Positions 6,158 to 12,700 of a stretch of DNA of 12,700 nucleotides are shown here, one piece after another (the stretch's first letter is position 1; every line of letters starts with the position of its first letter). This DNA is from Candidatus Margulisiibacteriota bacterium. GTDB taxonomy: Bacteria; Margulisbacteria; Termititenacia; Termititenacales; Termititenacaceae. The position numbers were made by a program, and so were the translations under genes. The DNA lies in contig JAITIS010000042.1 in NCBI GenBank assembly GCA_031279305.1, positions 1 through 12,700 of the forward strand. The letters are read 5' to 3'. Under the pieces are notes generated by a model. That model was not told the DNA's origin. It did no database searches and saw only the letters and a program-made list of their open reading frames with translations.

Positions 6158-6535
6158 ATGAAAAAGCTGATTTTAATCTCCCTGATTTTACTAGCGGCGG
6201 CTCAAGCCTCGATTTCCAGACTGTATATCGGCGAAACCGGAGGACAGCTGATGGCCGGTGTGGACACCAGAATAAATTTTGGCCCGTTTTTCGTGGGCGG
6301 CGACGTCAAGACGGTGATCCGCAAGACCGCGGTCAACGAGGATGAAAAAGTCATCGGTTTTATGCCGGATCGCACGGATTATAAAACCGCCTGCGGCATA
6401 AGCGTCGGCGATTTTGAGCTGGAATACGCGCACACCTGCTACCATCGCGTGATCTCGGATAAAGATCTGGCCGTCTATGCGGGCAATCAGCTGATCAGCG
6501 ACACCAATACCATCAGCGTAAAAATAGGATTTTAG
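6158..6535 (+). CDS. Small exported protein of unknown function, possibly outer-membrane
   Basis: I do not recognise this 125-residue protein. Residues 1-18 (MKKLILISLILLAAAQAS) form a clear signal peptide, and AAGGGG at 6146-6151 lies 6 bases before the ATG, so the start is firm. The mature part alternates hydrophobic and polar residues in several segments (GQLMAGVDTRINFGPFFVGG, CGISVGDFELEYAH, TISVKIGF) and ends in Phe, as many outer-membrane beta-barrels do. It is too short for a full barrel of ordinary size, so it could be an oligomeric or partial barrel or a soluble beta protein. Cys79 and Cys94 could form a disulphide. It is divergent from the btuB riboswitch, with 82 bases between the riboswitch and the ATG, and ends 4 bases from adk. 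The shared upstream region hints at a cobalamin link but does not show one. Confidence 0.75.
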   Translation: MKKLILISLILLAAAQASISRLYIGETGGQLMAGVDTRINFGPFFVGGDVKTVIRKTAVNEDEKVIGFMPDRTDYKTACGISVGDFELEYAHTCYHRVISDKDLAVYAGNQLISDTNTISVKIGF

Positions 6536-6539
6536 AAAA

Positions 6540-7193
6540 CTAGGCGGCGCTCACACCCAGATATTGCAGCGCAAAATTCAAAGCCGCCTGCGGGTTATCG
6601 TCAGCCATTACTTCTGTCAGCAGATTTTTAGCTTTATAGAAATCTATCAACGGCTGGGTTTTGGCCAAAAAAGTCGCAAAACGTTTGCGGATCGTCTCTT
6701 CCCGGTCATCCTCGCGCTGGATCAGCGCTCCGCCGCAGGCATCGCAAATGCCGGCTTTTTGCGGCGGCAGATTGAGCAGATGATAGGGCCGGCCGCATTT
6801 TTGGCAGGACACGCGGTTAATCAAACGGCGGATCACTCTGTCTAACTCCACGTTTAGATAAAACACCGCGGCCAGCGGACGCCCCAGCTCAGTCATTATC
6901 TGCTCCAGCAGTTCAGCCTGCGGTATAGTGCGGGGAAAACCGTCCAGCAAGACGCCGTTTTGGCAGGCGTCCGCATTCAAGGTATCCCGGATCATCTGTC
7001 CGATCAGCTCATCGGGAACAAGCGCGCCTGTGCTGACAAAATTATTTATTTCCGCGCCCAGTTTAGAGCCGGAAGCGATGACTTCCCGCAGCAGATCGCC
7101 GGTGGAAATATGTTTGATGCTCAAACGCGGGCATAAATCCGCCGCCAGAGTGCCTTTGCCCGCGCCCGGCGCGCCGAGAATGATCAAATCCAT
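6540..7193 (-). CDS. adk: Adenylate kinase, zinc-lid form
   Basis: Adenylate kinase converts ATP + AMP to two ADP in the cytoplasm. The 217-residue protein shows the P-loop GAPGAGKGT at residues 7-15, the AMP-binding STGDLLRE at ~30-37, and LLDGFPRT at ~82-89. The long lid domain has Cys130/Cys133 and Cys150/Cys153, the four-cysteine zinc site common in Gram-positive and many other bacterial enzymes but absent from E. coli Adk. It follows secY with no gap: the secY TAA is directly followed by the adk ATG, with AGG just before the stop, so translation is coupled. It is the last gene of the ribosomal-protein operon here. Confidence 0.97.
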   Translation of the reverse strand: MDLIILGAPGAGKGTLAADLCPRLSIKHISTGDLLREVIASGSKLGAEINNFVSTGALVPDELIGQMIRDTLNADACQNGVLLDGFPRTIPQAELLEQIMTELGRPLAAVFYLNVELDRVIRRLINRVSCQKCGRPYHLLNLPPQKAGICDACGGALIQREDDREETIRKRFATFLAKTQPLIDFYKAKNLLTEVMADDNPQAALNFALQYLGVSAA

Positions 7194-8480
7194 TTACCTG
7201 ATCAGCCCTTCATATTTACTGTTCACGACCACCATATCGATCTGGCGCATCAAATCCAGAGCCACGCCGACCATAATCAAAAGCGCCGTGCCGCCCAAAC
7301 CCATAAAGGTATAGATCTTGGTAATATTAGCCGTGACCGTGGGCAGAATAGTGATGATAGCCAAAAAGGTGGCGCCCAAAAAAGTCAGCTGGGAAATAAT
7401 TTTATCCAGATACTGCACGGTCGGCTGGCCGGGGCGCACGCCCAGAATAAACCCGCCGTATTTCTGGATATTATCCGCCAGTTCTTTAGGATTGAAAGTG
7501 ATCGCCGTATAAAAATACGTGAAGAAAAAAATCAAAAAAGCAAACACCGCCATATACCAGACGCTGCCCGGCCGCAGGGCGTCGGACAGAACGGAAAGCA
7601 GCGGGAAAAAATTGGCCAGCATTGCGGGAAACATCAGCATAGACGAAGCGAAAATAATCGGCAGCACGCCGCCCTGATTGATGCGCAGGGGTATGTACGT
7701 GGCCTGTCCGCCGTACATTTTGTTGCCGACGATTTTTTTCGCGTACTGCACGGGTATCTTGCGCTGGGCATCCTGCACGATCACGATACCGATGACCACC
7801 AGCGCCAGCACGGCTACCAAAAAAAACAAACCCGCGTAAGAAGCCGGCGTAAGCATTACTTTCAGCGTGCCGGAAATATAGCCGGGCATACGCGAAATAA
7901 TACCCACAAAAATCAACAGCGAGGCGCCGTTGCCAATGCCGTTCGTGGTGACCAGCTCCGAAAGCCACATCAAAAAAGCCGTGCCGCCGACCATCGTCAG
8001 CGCGGAGGTCAGCACAAACCACCAGTAAGAAAGATAACCAGTATTGATCGAAATCAAATTAGAATTTAAGAAACTGATAGAAACGGTCAGTCCCTGCAAA
8101 AAGCCCAAAGCCAGCGCTAAATAACGAGTGTACTGCGCGATTTGCTTGCGTCCGGACTCGCCCTCCTGCGTCAATTCTTTGAGCGAGGGAATAATAATGG
8201 TCAAAAGCTGAAGAATAATCGAAGCATTGATATAAGGAATAATGCCCATCGAAAATATCGAAAAATTAGTCAACGCGCCGCCGGAAAACAAATCGACAAA
8301 ACCCAAAACAGAGCTGTTCGCCGCGCCGCCCGCGTCAAACAGCTCTTTTAAGCCAGAAGTATCGATGCCCGGCAAAGCGATGAAAGTACCGATCCGTGAA
8401 ACCGCGACCATAGCCAGAGTAAACAATAATTTTTTGCGCAGATCGGGCAGTTTGAAAATATATTTCAGATTGGACAGCAA
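7194..8480 (-). CDS. secY: Preprotein translocase subunit SecY
   Basis: SecY is the channel of the Sec translocon in the inner membrane. The 428-residue protein has the usual ten membrane helices. Family blocks are an N-terminal LPDLRKKLLFTL, FSMGIIPYINASIILQLL followed by QEGESGRKQIAQYTRY, ELVTTNGIGNGASLLIF, KIPVQYAKK, NQGGVLPIIFASSML and FTYFYTAITFNPKELADNIQ with GGFILGVRPGQPT. The length is normal. No ATG fits: the start is TTG at 8480, with AAGGGG of the mRNA 7 bases upstream, and the resulting first residues align with SecY N-termini. It lies between rplO and adk, as in many spc operons. Confidence 0.97.
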   Translation of the reverse strand: MLSNLKYIFKLPDLRKKLLFTLAMVAVSRIGTFIALPGIDTSGLKELFDAGGAANSSVLGFVDLFSGGALTNFSIFSMGIIPYINASIILQLLTIIIPSLKELTQEGESGRKQIAQYTRYLALALGFLQGLTVSISFLNSNLISINTGYLSYWWFVLTSALTMVGGTAFLMWLSELVTTNGIGNGASLLIFVGIISRMPGYISGTLKVMLTPASYAGLFFLVAVLALVVIGIVIVQDAQRKIPVQYAKKIVGNKMYGGQATYIPLRINQGGVLPIIFASSMLMFPAMLANFFPLLSVLSDALRPGSVWYMAVFAFLIFFFTYFYTAITFNPKELADNIQKYGGFILGVRPGQPTVQYLDKIISQLTFLGATFLAIITILPTVTANITKIYTFMGLGGTALLIMVGVALDLMRQIDMVVVNSKYEGLIR

Positions 8481-8502
8481 AAACCCGCCCCTTTTTTTAA
8501 TT

Positions 8503-8964
8503 TTATTTTACTATCTGCAGGGTCTGCACGGAACCGCCGGCCTGCTGGATTTTTTCTTTGGCCGCGGCGGAAAAAGCGTGCGCCTGCACGGTCAAAGCGG
8601 TCTTGATCTCGCCGCCGCCCAAAATTTTTAAGAACTGGGTATTCTTGCGCACAACGCCGGATTTGATCAGCGCAGCTAGATTGACCGCGCCGGACCCAGC
8701 CGCGGCTTCCAACCGTCCGGCATTGACCACTGCGTACACAATCTTGCCCGCGGGCTGGAAGCCGCGCAGTTTGGGCGTGCGTTTATACAGAGGCTTCTGG
8801 CCGCCCTCGTGGCCGGCATAAACGCCGCCGCCCGCGCGCGAGCCCTGGCCTTTATGCCCCCGTCCGGCCTGCTGCCCCTGCCCGGAAGCGTGGCCGCGGC
8901 CCAGACGTTTGGGTTTTCTTCTGGCGCCCCGATCTGCGCGCAGTTCATTAAGCCTCAACGCCAT
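8503..8964 (-). CDS. rplO: 50S ribosomal protein L15 (uL15)
   Basis: L15 is a late-assembling 50S protein with an extended basic N-terminus. The 153-residue product begins MALRLNELRADRGARRKPKR and continues LGRGHASGQGQQAGRGHKGQ, GGGVYAGHEGGQKPLYKRTPK and RGF, which is the L15 signature region, followed by a compact alpha/beta C-terminal domain. Length is usual. The ATG lies one base after the rpsE stop, with AAAGGAG in the mRNA ahead of it. rpmD (L30), which often sits between rpsE and rplO, is missing at this junction. Confidence 0.97.
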   Translation of the reverse strand: MALRLNELRADRGARRKPKRLGRGHASGQGQQAGRGHKGQGSRAGGGVYAGHEGGQKPLYKRTPKLRGFQPAGKIVYAVVNAGRLEAAAGSGAVNLAALIKSGVVRKNTQFLKILGGGEIKTALTVQAHAFSAAAKEKIQQAGGSVQTLQIVK

Positions 8965-8965
8965 T

Positions 8966-9529
8966 TTATTCTCCTTTGCCCGTATTGGCGTATATTTTGT
9001 CGCCGTAATTTACCGCTCTCTCGCTGGTATTGTAAATCGAAATTTTTACGCCGCGCAGGCTCTCCACGGTTTTCTGATCCAGCAGGCTGCGAAGAGCATA
9101 GATCGTCGCGCGCGCCGCATTGACCGGAGATGAAGAGCCTTTGGATTTAGCCACCACATCTTTAATGCCGGCTAACTCCAGCACCGCCCGCACCGCGCCG
9201 CCAGCGATCACACCGGTGCCCTTGCGCGCCGGTTTAAGTATCACTCTGGAGGCTTCGTATTTACCCTCTATATCGTGCGGTATTGTCGTGCCCAAAAATT
9301 TTACTCTGATCTGGGCTTTTTTCGCGGCCTCGATCGCCTTGCGGATCGCCTTGGGCACCTCGATGGATTTGCTCACGCCAAATCCGACATTGCCTTTCAG
9401 ATCGCCGACCACCACCGCGGCGCGGAAACGCATATTCTTGCCGCCTTTGACCACCTTGGTCACACGGTCTATAGCCACAACCCGCTCCTGCTGGTCTGTA
9501 TTTCTCGCGTTAAAATCTTTTTCTGGCAT
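8966..9529 (-). CDS. rpsE: 30S ribosomal protein S5 (uS5)
   Basis: S5 is needed for decoding accuracy and sits at the mRNA entry side of the 30S subunit. The 187-residue protein has the N-terminal double-stranded-RNA-binding-like domain (residues ~16-79: ERVVAIDRVTKVVKGGKNMR, then FRAAVVVGDLKGNVGFGVSK). The C-terminal domain carries PARKGTGVIAGGAVRAVLEL, AGIKDVVAKSKGSSSPVNAA and RATIYAL. The N-terminal tail is acidic and polar. Length is slightly above the common ~165. The mRNA has AAGGAG before the ATG. It lies 15 bases downstream of rplR. Confidence 0.97.
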   Translation of the reverse strand: MPEKDFNARNTDQQERVVAIDRVTKVVKGGKNMRFRAAVVVGDLKGNVGFGVSKSIEVPKAIRKAIEAAKKAQIRVKFLGTTIPHDIEGKYEASRVILKPARKGTGVIAGGAVRAVLELAGIKDVVAKSKGSSSPVNAARATIYALRSLLDQKTVESLRGVKISIYNTSERAVNYGDKIYANTGKGE

Positions 9530-9544
9530 CAGCTAACTCCTTGT

Positions 9545-9868
9545 TTAGAATTCCAACCCGGCGGAGCGCGCGGCATCCGCCAGAGCCTTGATTTTGCCGT
9601 GATATAAATAACGCCGGCGGTCAAAATTTACTTTTTTAACACCGGCGGCGGCGGCTTTTTGAGCAATGACCGCGCCGAGCTGGCGGGCAGTCTCAATATT
9701 GTTTTTCTCCGCCTTGGCGGAAACAGCATAGGCCAGCGTCACCGCCCGGCTGTCATCGATGACCTGCGCCGTGATATGCTTCAGCGATTTGTACACAGCC
9801 AGCCGCGGACGTTCCGCCGTACCCAGCACCTTTCTGGCCCTATCCAGTGTTCTTTTTAGTCTAGCCAT
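9545..9868 (-). CDS. rplR: 50S ribosomal protein L18 (uL18)
   Basis: L18 binds 5S rRNA as part of the central protuberance. The preferred start is the ATG at 9868 (MARLKRTLDRARKVLGTAER), which has AGAGGAG in the mRNA about 5 bases upstream and gives 107 residues. The body carries the family pattern RPRLAVYKSLKHITAQVIDD, and the C-terminus ends FDRRRYLYHGKIKALADAAR-SAGLEF. An in-frame ATG at 9922 would overlap the end of rplF by 41 bases and add an atypical N-terminus, so I reject it. L18 is more often ~117-122 residues; the basic N-terminal tail is a little shorter here. Confidence 0.95.
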   Translation of the reverse strand: MARLKRTLDRARKVLGTAERPRLAVYKSLKHITAQVIDDSRAVTLAYAVSAKAEKNNIETARQLGAVIAQKAAAAGVKKVNFDRRRYLYHGKIKALADAARSAGLEF

Positions 9869-9881
9869 TTTTGCTCCTCTA

Positions 9882-10427
9882 TTATTTGGCGGCTTTGCCG
9901 GCTTTGCGCGCAATAACCTCATCGCTGTAGCGGATGCCTTTGCCTTTGTACGGCTCCGGCCCGCGTATCGCCCGGATATTGGCGGCCACCTGACCGACAG
10001 CCTGTTTATCCGCGCCTTCGATAGTCAAAACATTGTTGTCCAGCTTGAAAGTTATGCCGGGCACTTCGCCAAACTCCACATCGTGCGAAAAACCCATCTG
10101 GATATTTAAGCCTTTGCCTTTGGCCTGCATTCGGTAGCCGACGCCGTCCCAAGTCAGCGTTTTGGCAAAACCGGCGGTCACGCCTCTGACCATATTGTTC
10201 AAGAGCACGCGGTAAGTGCCGTGCAGGGCCAGCGTGGCTTTTTCCTCGTCGCTGTTAGTCAAAACCACCGAGCTATCTTTTTTTTCTATCTTGATCGTCT
10301 TGCGAAAATCTTTGGTCAGCGCACCCTTAGGTCCTTTGACCGAAATTTTATAAACCGCTCCGGCATCCTGAATATTGACGTCCACGCCCTGCGGGATCGC
10401 CACCGGAGCTTTGCCTATTCTGCCCAT
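9882..10427 (-). CDS. rplF: 50S ribosomal protein L6 (uL6)
   Basis: L6 sits near the sarcin-ricin loop and the factor-binding site. The 181-residue protein opens MGRIGKAPVAIPQGVDV, has the two repeated L6 domains (strands with VKGPKGALTKDF near residue 33, and the second half from ~95: GVGYRMQAKGKGLNIQMGFS), and ends with the signature RGPEPYKGKGIRYSDEVI plus a lysine/alanine-rich tail. Length is standard. AGGAGG in the mRNA precedes the ATG and overlaps the rpsH stop codon, so the two genes are tightly linked. Confidence 0.97.
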   Translation of the reverse strand: MGRIGKAPVAIPQGVDVNIQDAGAVYKISVKGPKGALTKDFRKTIKIEKKDSSVVLTNSDEEKATLALHGTYRVLLNNMVRGVTAGFAKTLTWDGVGYRMQAKGKGLNIQMGFSHDVEFGEVPGITFKLDNNVLTIEGADKQAVGQVAANIRAIRGPEPYKGKGIRYSDEVIARKAGKAAK

Positions 10428-10436
10428 CCTATCCTC

Positions 10437-10841
10437 CTACCACATCCGGCAAATAGCTTCACCGCCGGTTTGTTTCTGGCGGGCTTCTTTACCGGACAAA
10501 ACGCCTTTGGGCGTGGTTAGCACGATCGCGCCGTAGCCGTTGCGCACGCGCGGTATTTTATCTTTGGCCAGATACACCCGGCGCCCGGGCTTGCTCAAAC
10601 GCTCGATATGATTGAGCGCCTTTTCTCCCGTCGGCCCGTATTTCAGCGTGACGCGCAGATAATAAGGCGCCGCGCCGTCTTTTTGGTAAGACTCGACCTC
10701 GCTGATAAATCCCTCGCGCTTCATCACGTTCAAAACCGCTTGACGCAGTTTGGAGAAAGGCAGCTCCACCTGTTTGAAACCGACGGATGACCCGTTGCGG
10801 ATTATGGTGATCATATCGCCTAAAGAATCAGTCCTGCTCAT
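10437..10841 (-). CDS. rpsH: 30S ribosomal protein S8 (uS8)
   Basis: S8 binds helix 21 of 16S rRNA; in E. coli it is also the translational repressor of the spc operon, and whether that holds here is unknown. The 134-residue product begins with the family N-terminus SRTDSLGDMITIIRNGSSVG. It has FSKLRQAVLNVMKREGFI in the first domain and closes with the diagnostic GVLSGKEARQKQTGGEAICRMW (shown in part by the ending GGEAICRMW). AAGGAGC in the mRNA precedes the ATG, and the gene starts 12 bases after the rpsN stop. Confidence 0.97.
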   Translation of the reverse strand: MSRTDSLGDMITIIRNGSSVGFKQVELPFSKLRQAVLNVMKREGFISEVESYQKDGAAPYYLRVTLKYGPTGEKALNHIERLSKPGRRVYLAKDKIPRVRNGYGAIVLTTPKGVLSGKEARQKQTGGEAICRMW

Positions 10842-10853
10842 TACTTTTGCTCC

Positions 10854-11039
10854 TTACCAGCTGGCTTTGCGCACTCCGGGTATCTTGCCCTGCGCGGCGT
10901 ACTCCCGGAAACAAACCCGGCAAATATTGAAAAAGCGAATAAACCCGCGCGGCCGTCCGCAGATCTGGCAGCGGTTATGTCGGCGCACGCCGAATTTGGG
11001 TTTTCTTTTCGCTTTTTCTTTCATCGCTGTTTTGGCCAT
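10854..11039 (-). CDS. rpsN: 30S ribosomal protein S14, zinc form (uS14)
   Basis: S14 is a 30S head protein. This is the short zinc-ribbon (type Z) version: 61 residues with a basic N-terminus and the motif RCQICGRPRGFIRFFNICRV followed by CFRE, giving two CxxC pairs that bind zinc. It ends GKIPGVRKASW as expected. Proteobacteria such as E. coli carry a zinc-free version of about 100 residues, so this form says the host is elsewhere in the tree. AGGAG in the mRNA precedes the ATG at 11039; a second in-frame ATG five codons on has no ribosome-binding site of its own. Confidence 0.97.
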   Translation of the reverse strand: MAKTAMKEKAKRKPKFGVRRHNRCQICGRPRGFIRFFNICRVCFREYAAQGKIPGVRKASW

Positions 11040-11061
11040 TAACTTCTCCTATTTTTATTTT

Positions 11062-11080
11062 TTCCGCCGGCCGCCGGCGC
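11062..11080. repeat. GC-rich palindromic pair in the rplE-rpsN gap
   Basis: The 49-base gap between the rplE stop and the rpsN start is the longest in the ribosomal-protein cluster. It holds two copies of the palindrome GCCGGC, read on either strand, separated by one base (within 11067-11079), able to fold as a strong stem. In the mRNA sense it is followed by an A-rich run, not U-rich, so it is not an intrinsic terminator. It may be a processing or stability element. The rpsN ribosome-binding site lies downstream of it and is free. Confidence 0.4.
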
Positions 11081-11088
11081 AAATCTGA

Positions 11089-11631
11089 TTATTTTCTAAA
11101 CGGCATACCTAGTTTTTCCAGCAGAAAATACGCCTCTTTAGGCGTCTGCGCCGTTGTGCAGATCGTGATGTCCATCCCGGTTAGTTTTTGCACATTTTCA
11201 AATTTGACCTCCGGAAAAATAATCTGCTCCTGAATGCCCAGAGTGTAATTGCCCCGGCCGTCAAAAGAATTTTTCGGCACGCCGCGGAAATCGCGGACTT
11301 TGGGCAGAGCCAGATTAAGCAGTTTGGCCAGAAAATCATACATCTTGCGCTGGCGCAGAGTGACCTTGCAGCCGACCGCTAGATTTTCTTTAAGCTTAAA
11401 ATTCGAGATCGCTTTTTTGGATTTAGTCACGACCGCTTTTTGGCCGGTGATCTGCTGCAATTCCTCGACAAAAATATCCACATTTTTGACGTTGTCCGTG
11501 GCGATCTTGCCCAATCCTCTGTTGACCACCACTTTGGTGATCTTCGGCACCATCATCGGATTGGCATAGCCAAACTCCCGCATTAGGGCTGGCGCTACTT
11601 CTTTTTGATATTTTTCTTTCAGGTCTAACAT
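11089..11631 (-). CDS. rplE: 50S ribosomal protein L5 (uL5)
   Basis: L5 contacts 5S rRNA and the P-site tRNA at the top of the 50S subunit. The 180-residue protein opens LKEKYQKEVAPALMREFGYA and has VPKITKVVVNRGLG, ITGQKAVVTKSKKAISNFKL, GCKVTLR and FRGVPKNSFDGRGNYTLGIQ, all characteristic L5 blocks, ending with the helix KEAYFLLEKLGMPF. Length is standard. The mRNA carries GGAGC a few bases before the ATG, 12 bases after the rplX stop. Confidence 0.97.
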   Translation of the reverse strand: MLDLKEKYQKEVAPALMREFGYANPMMVPKITKVVVNRGLGKIATDNVKNVDIFVEELQQITGQKAVVTKSKKAISNFKLKENLAVGCKVTLRQRKMYDFLAKLLNLALPKVRDFRGVPKNSFDGRGNYTLGIQEQIIFPEVKFENVQKLTGMDITICTTAQTPKEAYFLLEKLGMPFRK

Positions 11632-11643
11632 TGCCGCTCCTAA

Positions 11644-11952
11644 TTATTTATCAATGACCGCCGCGCATTTTTTGCAGACACGGACTTTTTGGTCTTTTAC
11701 CATTTTGAAACCCACGCGCACCGCTTTTTTGCAGGACGGACAAACTATTAGTGCTCTGGCCGCCGCGATCGGCAGCAGTTTTTCGAGGATGCCGCCCTTG
11801 TGCTCCTGCGCCGGTTTGGTGTGGCGTTTTACTTTGTTCACATTATCAACCAGCAGCTTGTCATTCAGCACGGCCAGCACTTTTTCCTGCCGGCCCCTGT
11901 CTTTGCCGGAGATTATTTTTACCAGATCGCCTTTTTTTATTCTCTTCGCCAT
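11644..11952 (-). CDS. rplX: 50S ribosomal protein L24 (uL24)
   Basis: L24 initiates 50S assembly. The 102-residue product has the KOW motif near its N-terminus (IKKGDLVKIISGKDRGRQEK), then VDNVNKVKRHTKPAQEHKGG. A C-terminal part with two cysteine pairs follows (VCPSCKKAVRVGF and VRVCKKCAAVID), which could form a zinc ribbon and occurs in many but not all L24 proteins. An AGAGG-type ribosome-binding site precedes the ATG. Spacing to rplN is 11 bases. Confidence 0.97.
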   Translation of the reverse strand: MAKRIKKGDLVKIISGKDRGRQEKVLAVLNDKLLVDNVNKVKRHTKPAQEHKGGILEKLLPIAAARALIVCPSCKKAVRVGFKMVKDQKVRVCKKCAAVIDK

Positions 11953-11963
11953 TTTTTACCTCT

Positions 11964-12335
11964 TTACAATACTTCCGACGCGCGCGAAATAATTTTCGCA
12001 TAGCCATAGTCTTTAAGCTCGCGGGCTACCGGCCCAAAAATACGGGTGCCTTTAGGTTCTTTGGATTTCGGATCGATGATCACGCAGGCATTGTCGTCAA
12101 AACGCAGATAAGAGCCGTCCGGGCGGCGCAACGGACGCTTGGTGCGCACCACCACGGCTTTGTGCACTTCGGCTTTTTTTACTGCCATTCCGACCGAGGC
12201 TTTTTTGACAACCACAGTCACCACCGCGCCGACCGTCACTTCTTTTTGGTGCGAGTTGCCGGGTATGTGCATTATGAGCGCCTCGCGCGCCCCGCTGTTG
12301 TCCGCCACCACCATTCTGGATTCTCTTTGCAACAT
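11964..12335 (-). CDS. rplN: 50S ribosomal protein L14 (uL14)
   Basis: L14 helps form an intersubunit bridge of the 70S ribosome. The 123-residue product begins MLQRESRMVVADNSGAREAL, the highly conserved L14 N-terminus, and has VTVGAVVTVVVKKASVGMAV, VVRTKRPLRRPDGSYLRFDD and NACVIIDPKSKEPKGTRIFG-PVARELK. Length and sequence are standard. The mRNA has GAGGAG before the ATG. rpsQ ends 16 bases upstream. Confidence 0.98.
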   Translation of the reverse strand: MLQRESRMVVADNSGAREALIMHIPGNSHQKEVTVGAVVTVVVKKASVGMAVKKAEVHKAVVVRTKRPLRRPDGSYLRFDDNACVIIDPKSKEPKGTRIFGPVARELKDYGYAKIISRASEVL

Positions 12336-12351
12336 TTTTTCTCCTCAAAAA

Positions 12352-12672
12352 TTACAATTTGTCAATATTTTCTAAATTATTTTCCACTTTGGCTTCCAGC
12401 GATTTCGCCGCTTTTTTTGTGATCTCTGCCAAGCGCCAGTTTTTAGTCCGGCTCAAGCGGCGGGTCTCCATAATCAGCACTTCATCGCCCGGTCTGGCTG
12501 TGTTCTGCTCATCGTGGGCGTGGTATTTTTTGCTCACGGTGATGATCTTGCCGTAACGGGGATGGGCTTTCTGCGTATTGACCTGCACAACTATGGTTTT
12601 GCTCATCTTGCTGCGCAGAACTATGCCCTGCCGGACTTTTCTGGTTGTTTCTCTTTTGGCTGTTTCAGACAT
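12352..12672 (-). CDS. rpsQ: 30S ribosomal protein S17 (uS17)
   Basis: S17 binds helices 7 and 11 of 16S rRNA early in 30S assembly. The OB-fold core carries RKVRQGIVLRSKMSKTIVVQ, HPRYGKIITVSKKYHAHDEQ, GDEVLIMETRRLSRTKNWRL. At 106 residues it is longer than the usual ~85: about 8 extra residues stand at the N-terminus and a charged helical tail of about 18 residues (KSLEAKVENNLENIDKL) at the C-terminus. AGAGGAG in the mRNA precedes the ATG at 12672. Confidence 0.96.
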   Translation of the reverse strand: MSETAKRETTRKVRQGIVLRSKMSKTIVVQVNTQKAHPRYGKIITVSKKYHAHDEQNTARPGDEVLIMETRRLSRTKNWRLAEITKKAAKSLEAKVENNLENIDKL

Positions 12673-12687
12673 TATTGCTCCTCTTTT

Positions 12688-12700
12688 TTAAGCCTTTTTT
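12688..12700 (-). CDS. rpmC: Probable last codons of rpmC (ribosomal protein L29), cut by window edge
   Basis: Only the tail is visible. The reverse strand reads Lys-Lys-Ala-stop, with TAA as the complement of 12688-12690, 15 bases before the rpsQ ATG. In almost all S10/spc clusters rpmC precedes rpsQ, and L29 often ends in lysine and alanine. The call rests on gene order and not on these three codons. Confidence 0.4.

Noticed and set aside
9869..9922. Upstream ATG extending rplR by 18 codons
   Set aside because: It overlaps the end of rplF, gives an atypical N-terminus, and the ATG at 9868 has an AGAGGAG site at the right distance.
11751..12422. Plus-strand open frame of 223 codons
   Set aside because: It runs antisense across rplX, rplN and part of rpsQ, with low-complexity Arg/His/Ala/Phe composition and no family resemblance.

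Overview
The window looks like chromosomal DNA of a diderm (Gram-negative type) bacterium of roughly balanced base composition. The evidence for two membranes is a TonB-dependent outer-membrane receptor with its TonB/ExbB/ExbD energisers. Gene order and family types (zinc-form S14, zinc-lid adenylate kinase, a ~640-residue fused aconitase, no rpmD between rpsE and rplO) point away from the well-studied Proteobacteria and towards a less-studied lineage. An uncultured phylum of the Margulisbacteria/Elusimicrobia kind is possible, but this placement is a guess and cannot be proved from the window.

Layout. (1) 1-104, minus: the first 34 codons of what looks like trpD, with an extended -10 promoter. 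(2) 141-806, minus: an unrecognised exported protein. (3) 839-2749, plus: a complete fused aconitase, divergent from (2) over a very short shared promoter region. (4) 2709-5915, minus: a vitamin B12 uptake module. A cobalamin riboswitch (about 5936-6075) precedes btuB, exbB and exbD, which overlap one another, and then tonB, which has its own -10 box. (5) 6158-6535, plus: a small exported protein of unknown function, divergent from the riboswitch. (6) 6540-12672, minus: the distal S10/spc ribosomal-protein operon, read rpsQ-rplN-rplX-rplE-rpsN-rpsH-rplF-rplR-rpsE-rplO-secY-adk, with the probable last codons of rpmC at the right edge.

How the genes work together. BtuB binds cobalamin outside the cell and TonB/ExbB/ExbD supply energy from the proton gradient. 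The riboswitch should shut off the module when cobalamin is plentiful, probably by hiding the btuB ribosome-binding site. The spc genes form one tightly packed translation and secretion operon with Shine-Dalgarno sites in most gaps. It stops after adk instead of continuing to map/infA/rpsM/rpoA.

The most interesting points are the compact riboswitch, the unusually small ExbB (114 residues, with Ile where E. coli ExbB has Glu176) and short-linker TonB, a set of -10 boxes 6-12 bases before start codons with no Shine-Dalgarno (probable leaderless mRNAs), and tail-to-tail gene pairs with no room for terminators. No tRNA, rRNA, CRISPR array, insertion sequence or phage gene was seen. No gap between genes exceeds 300 bases.
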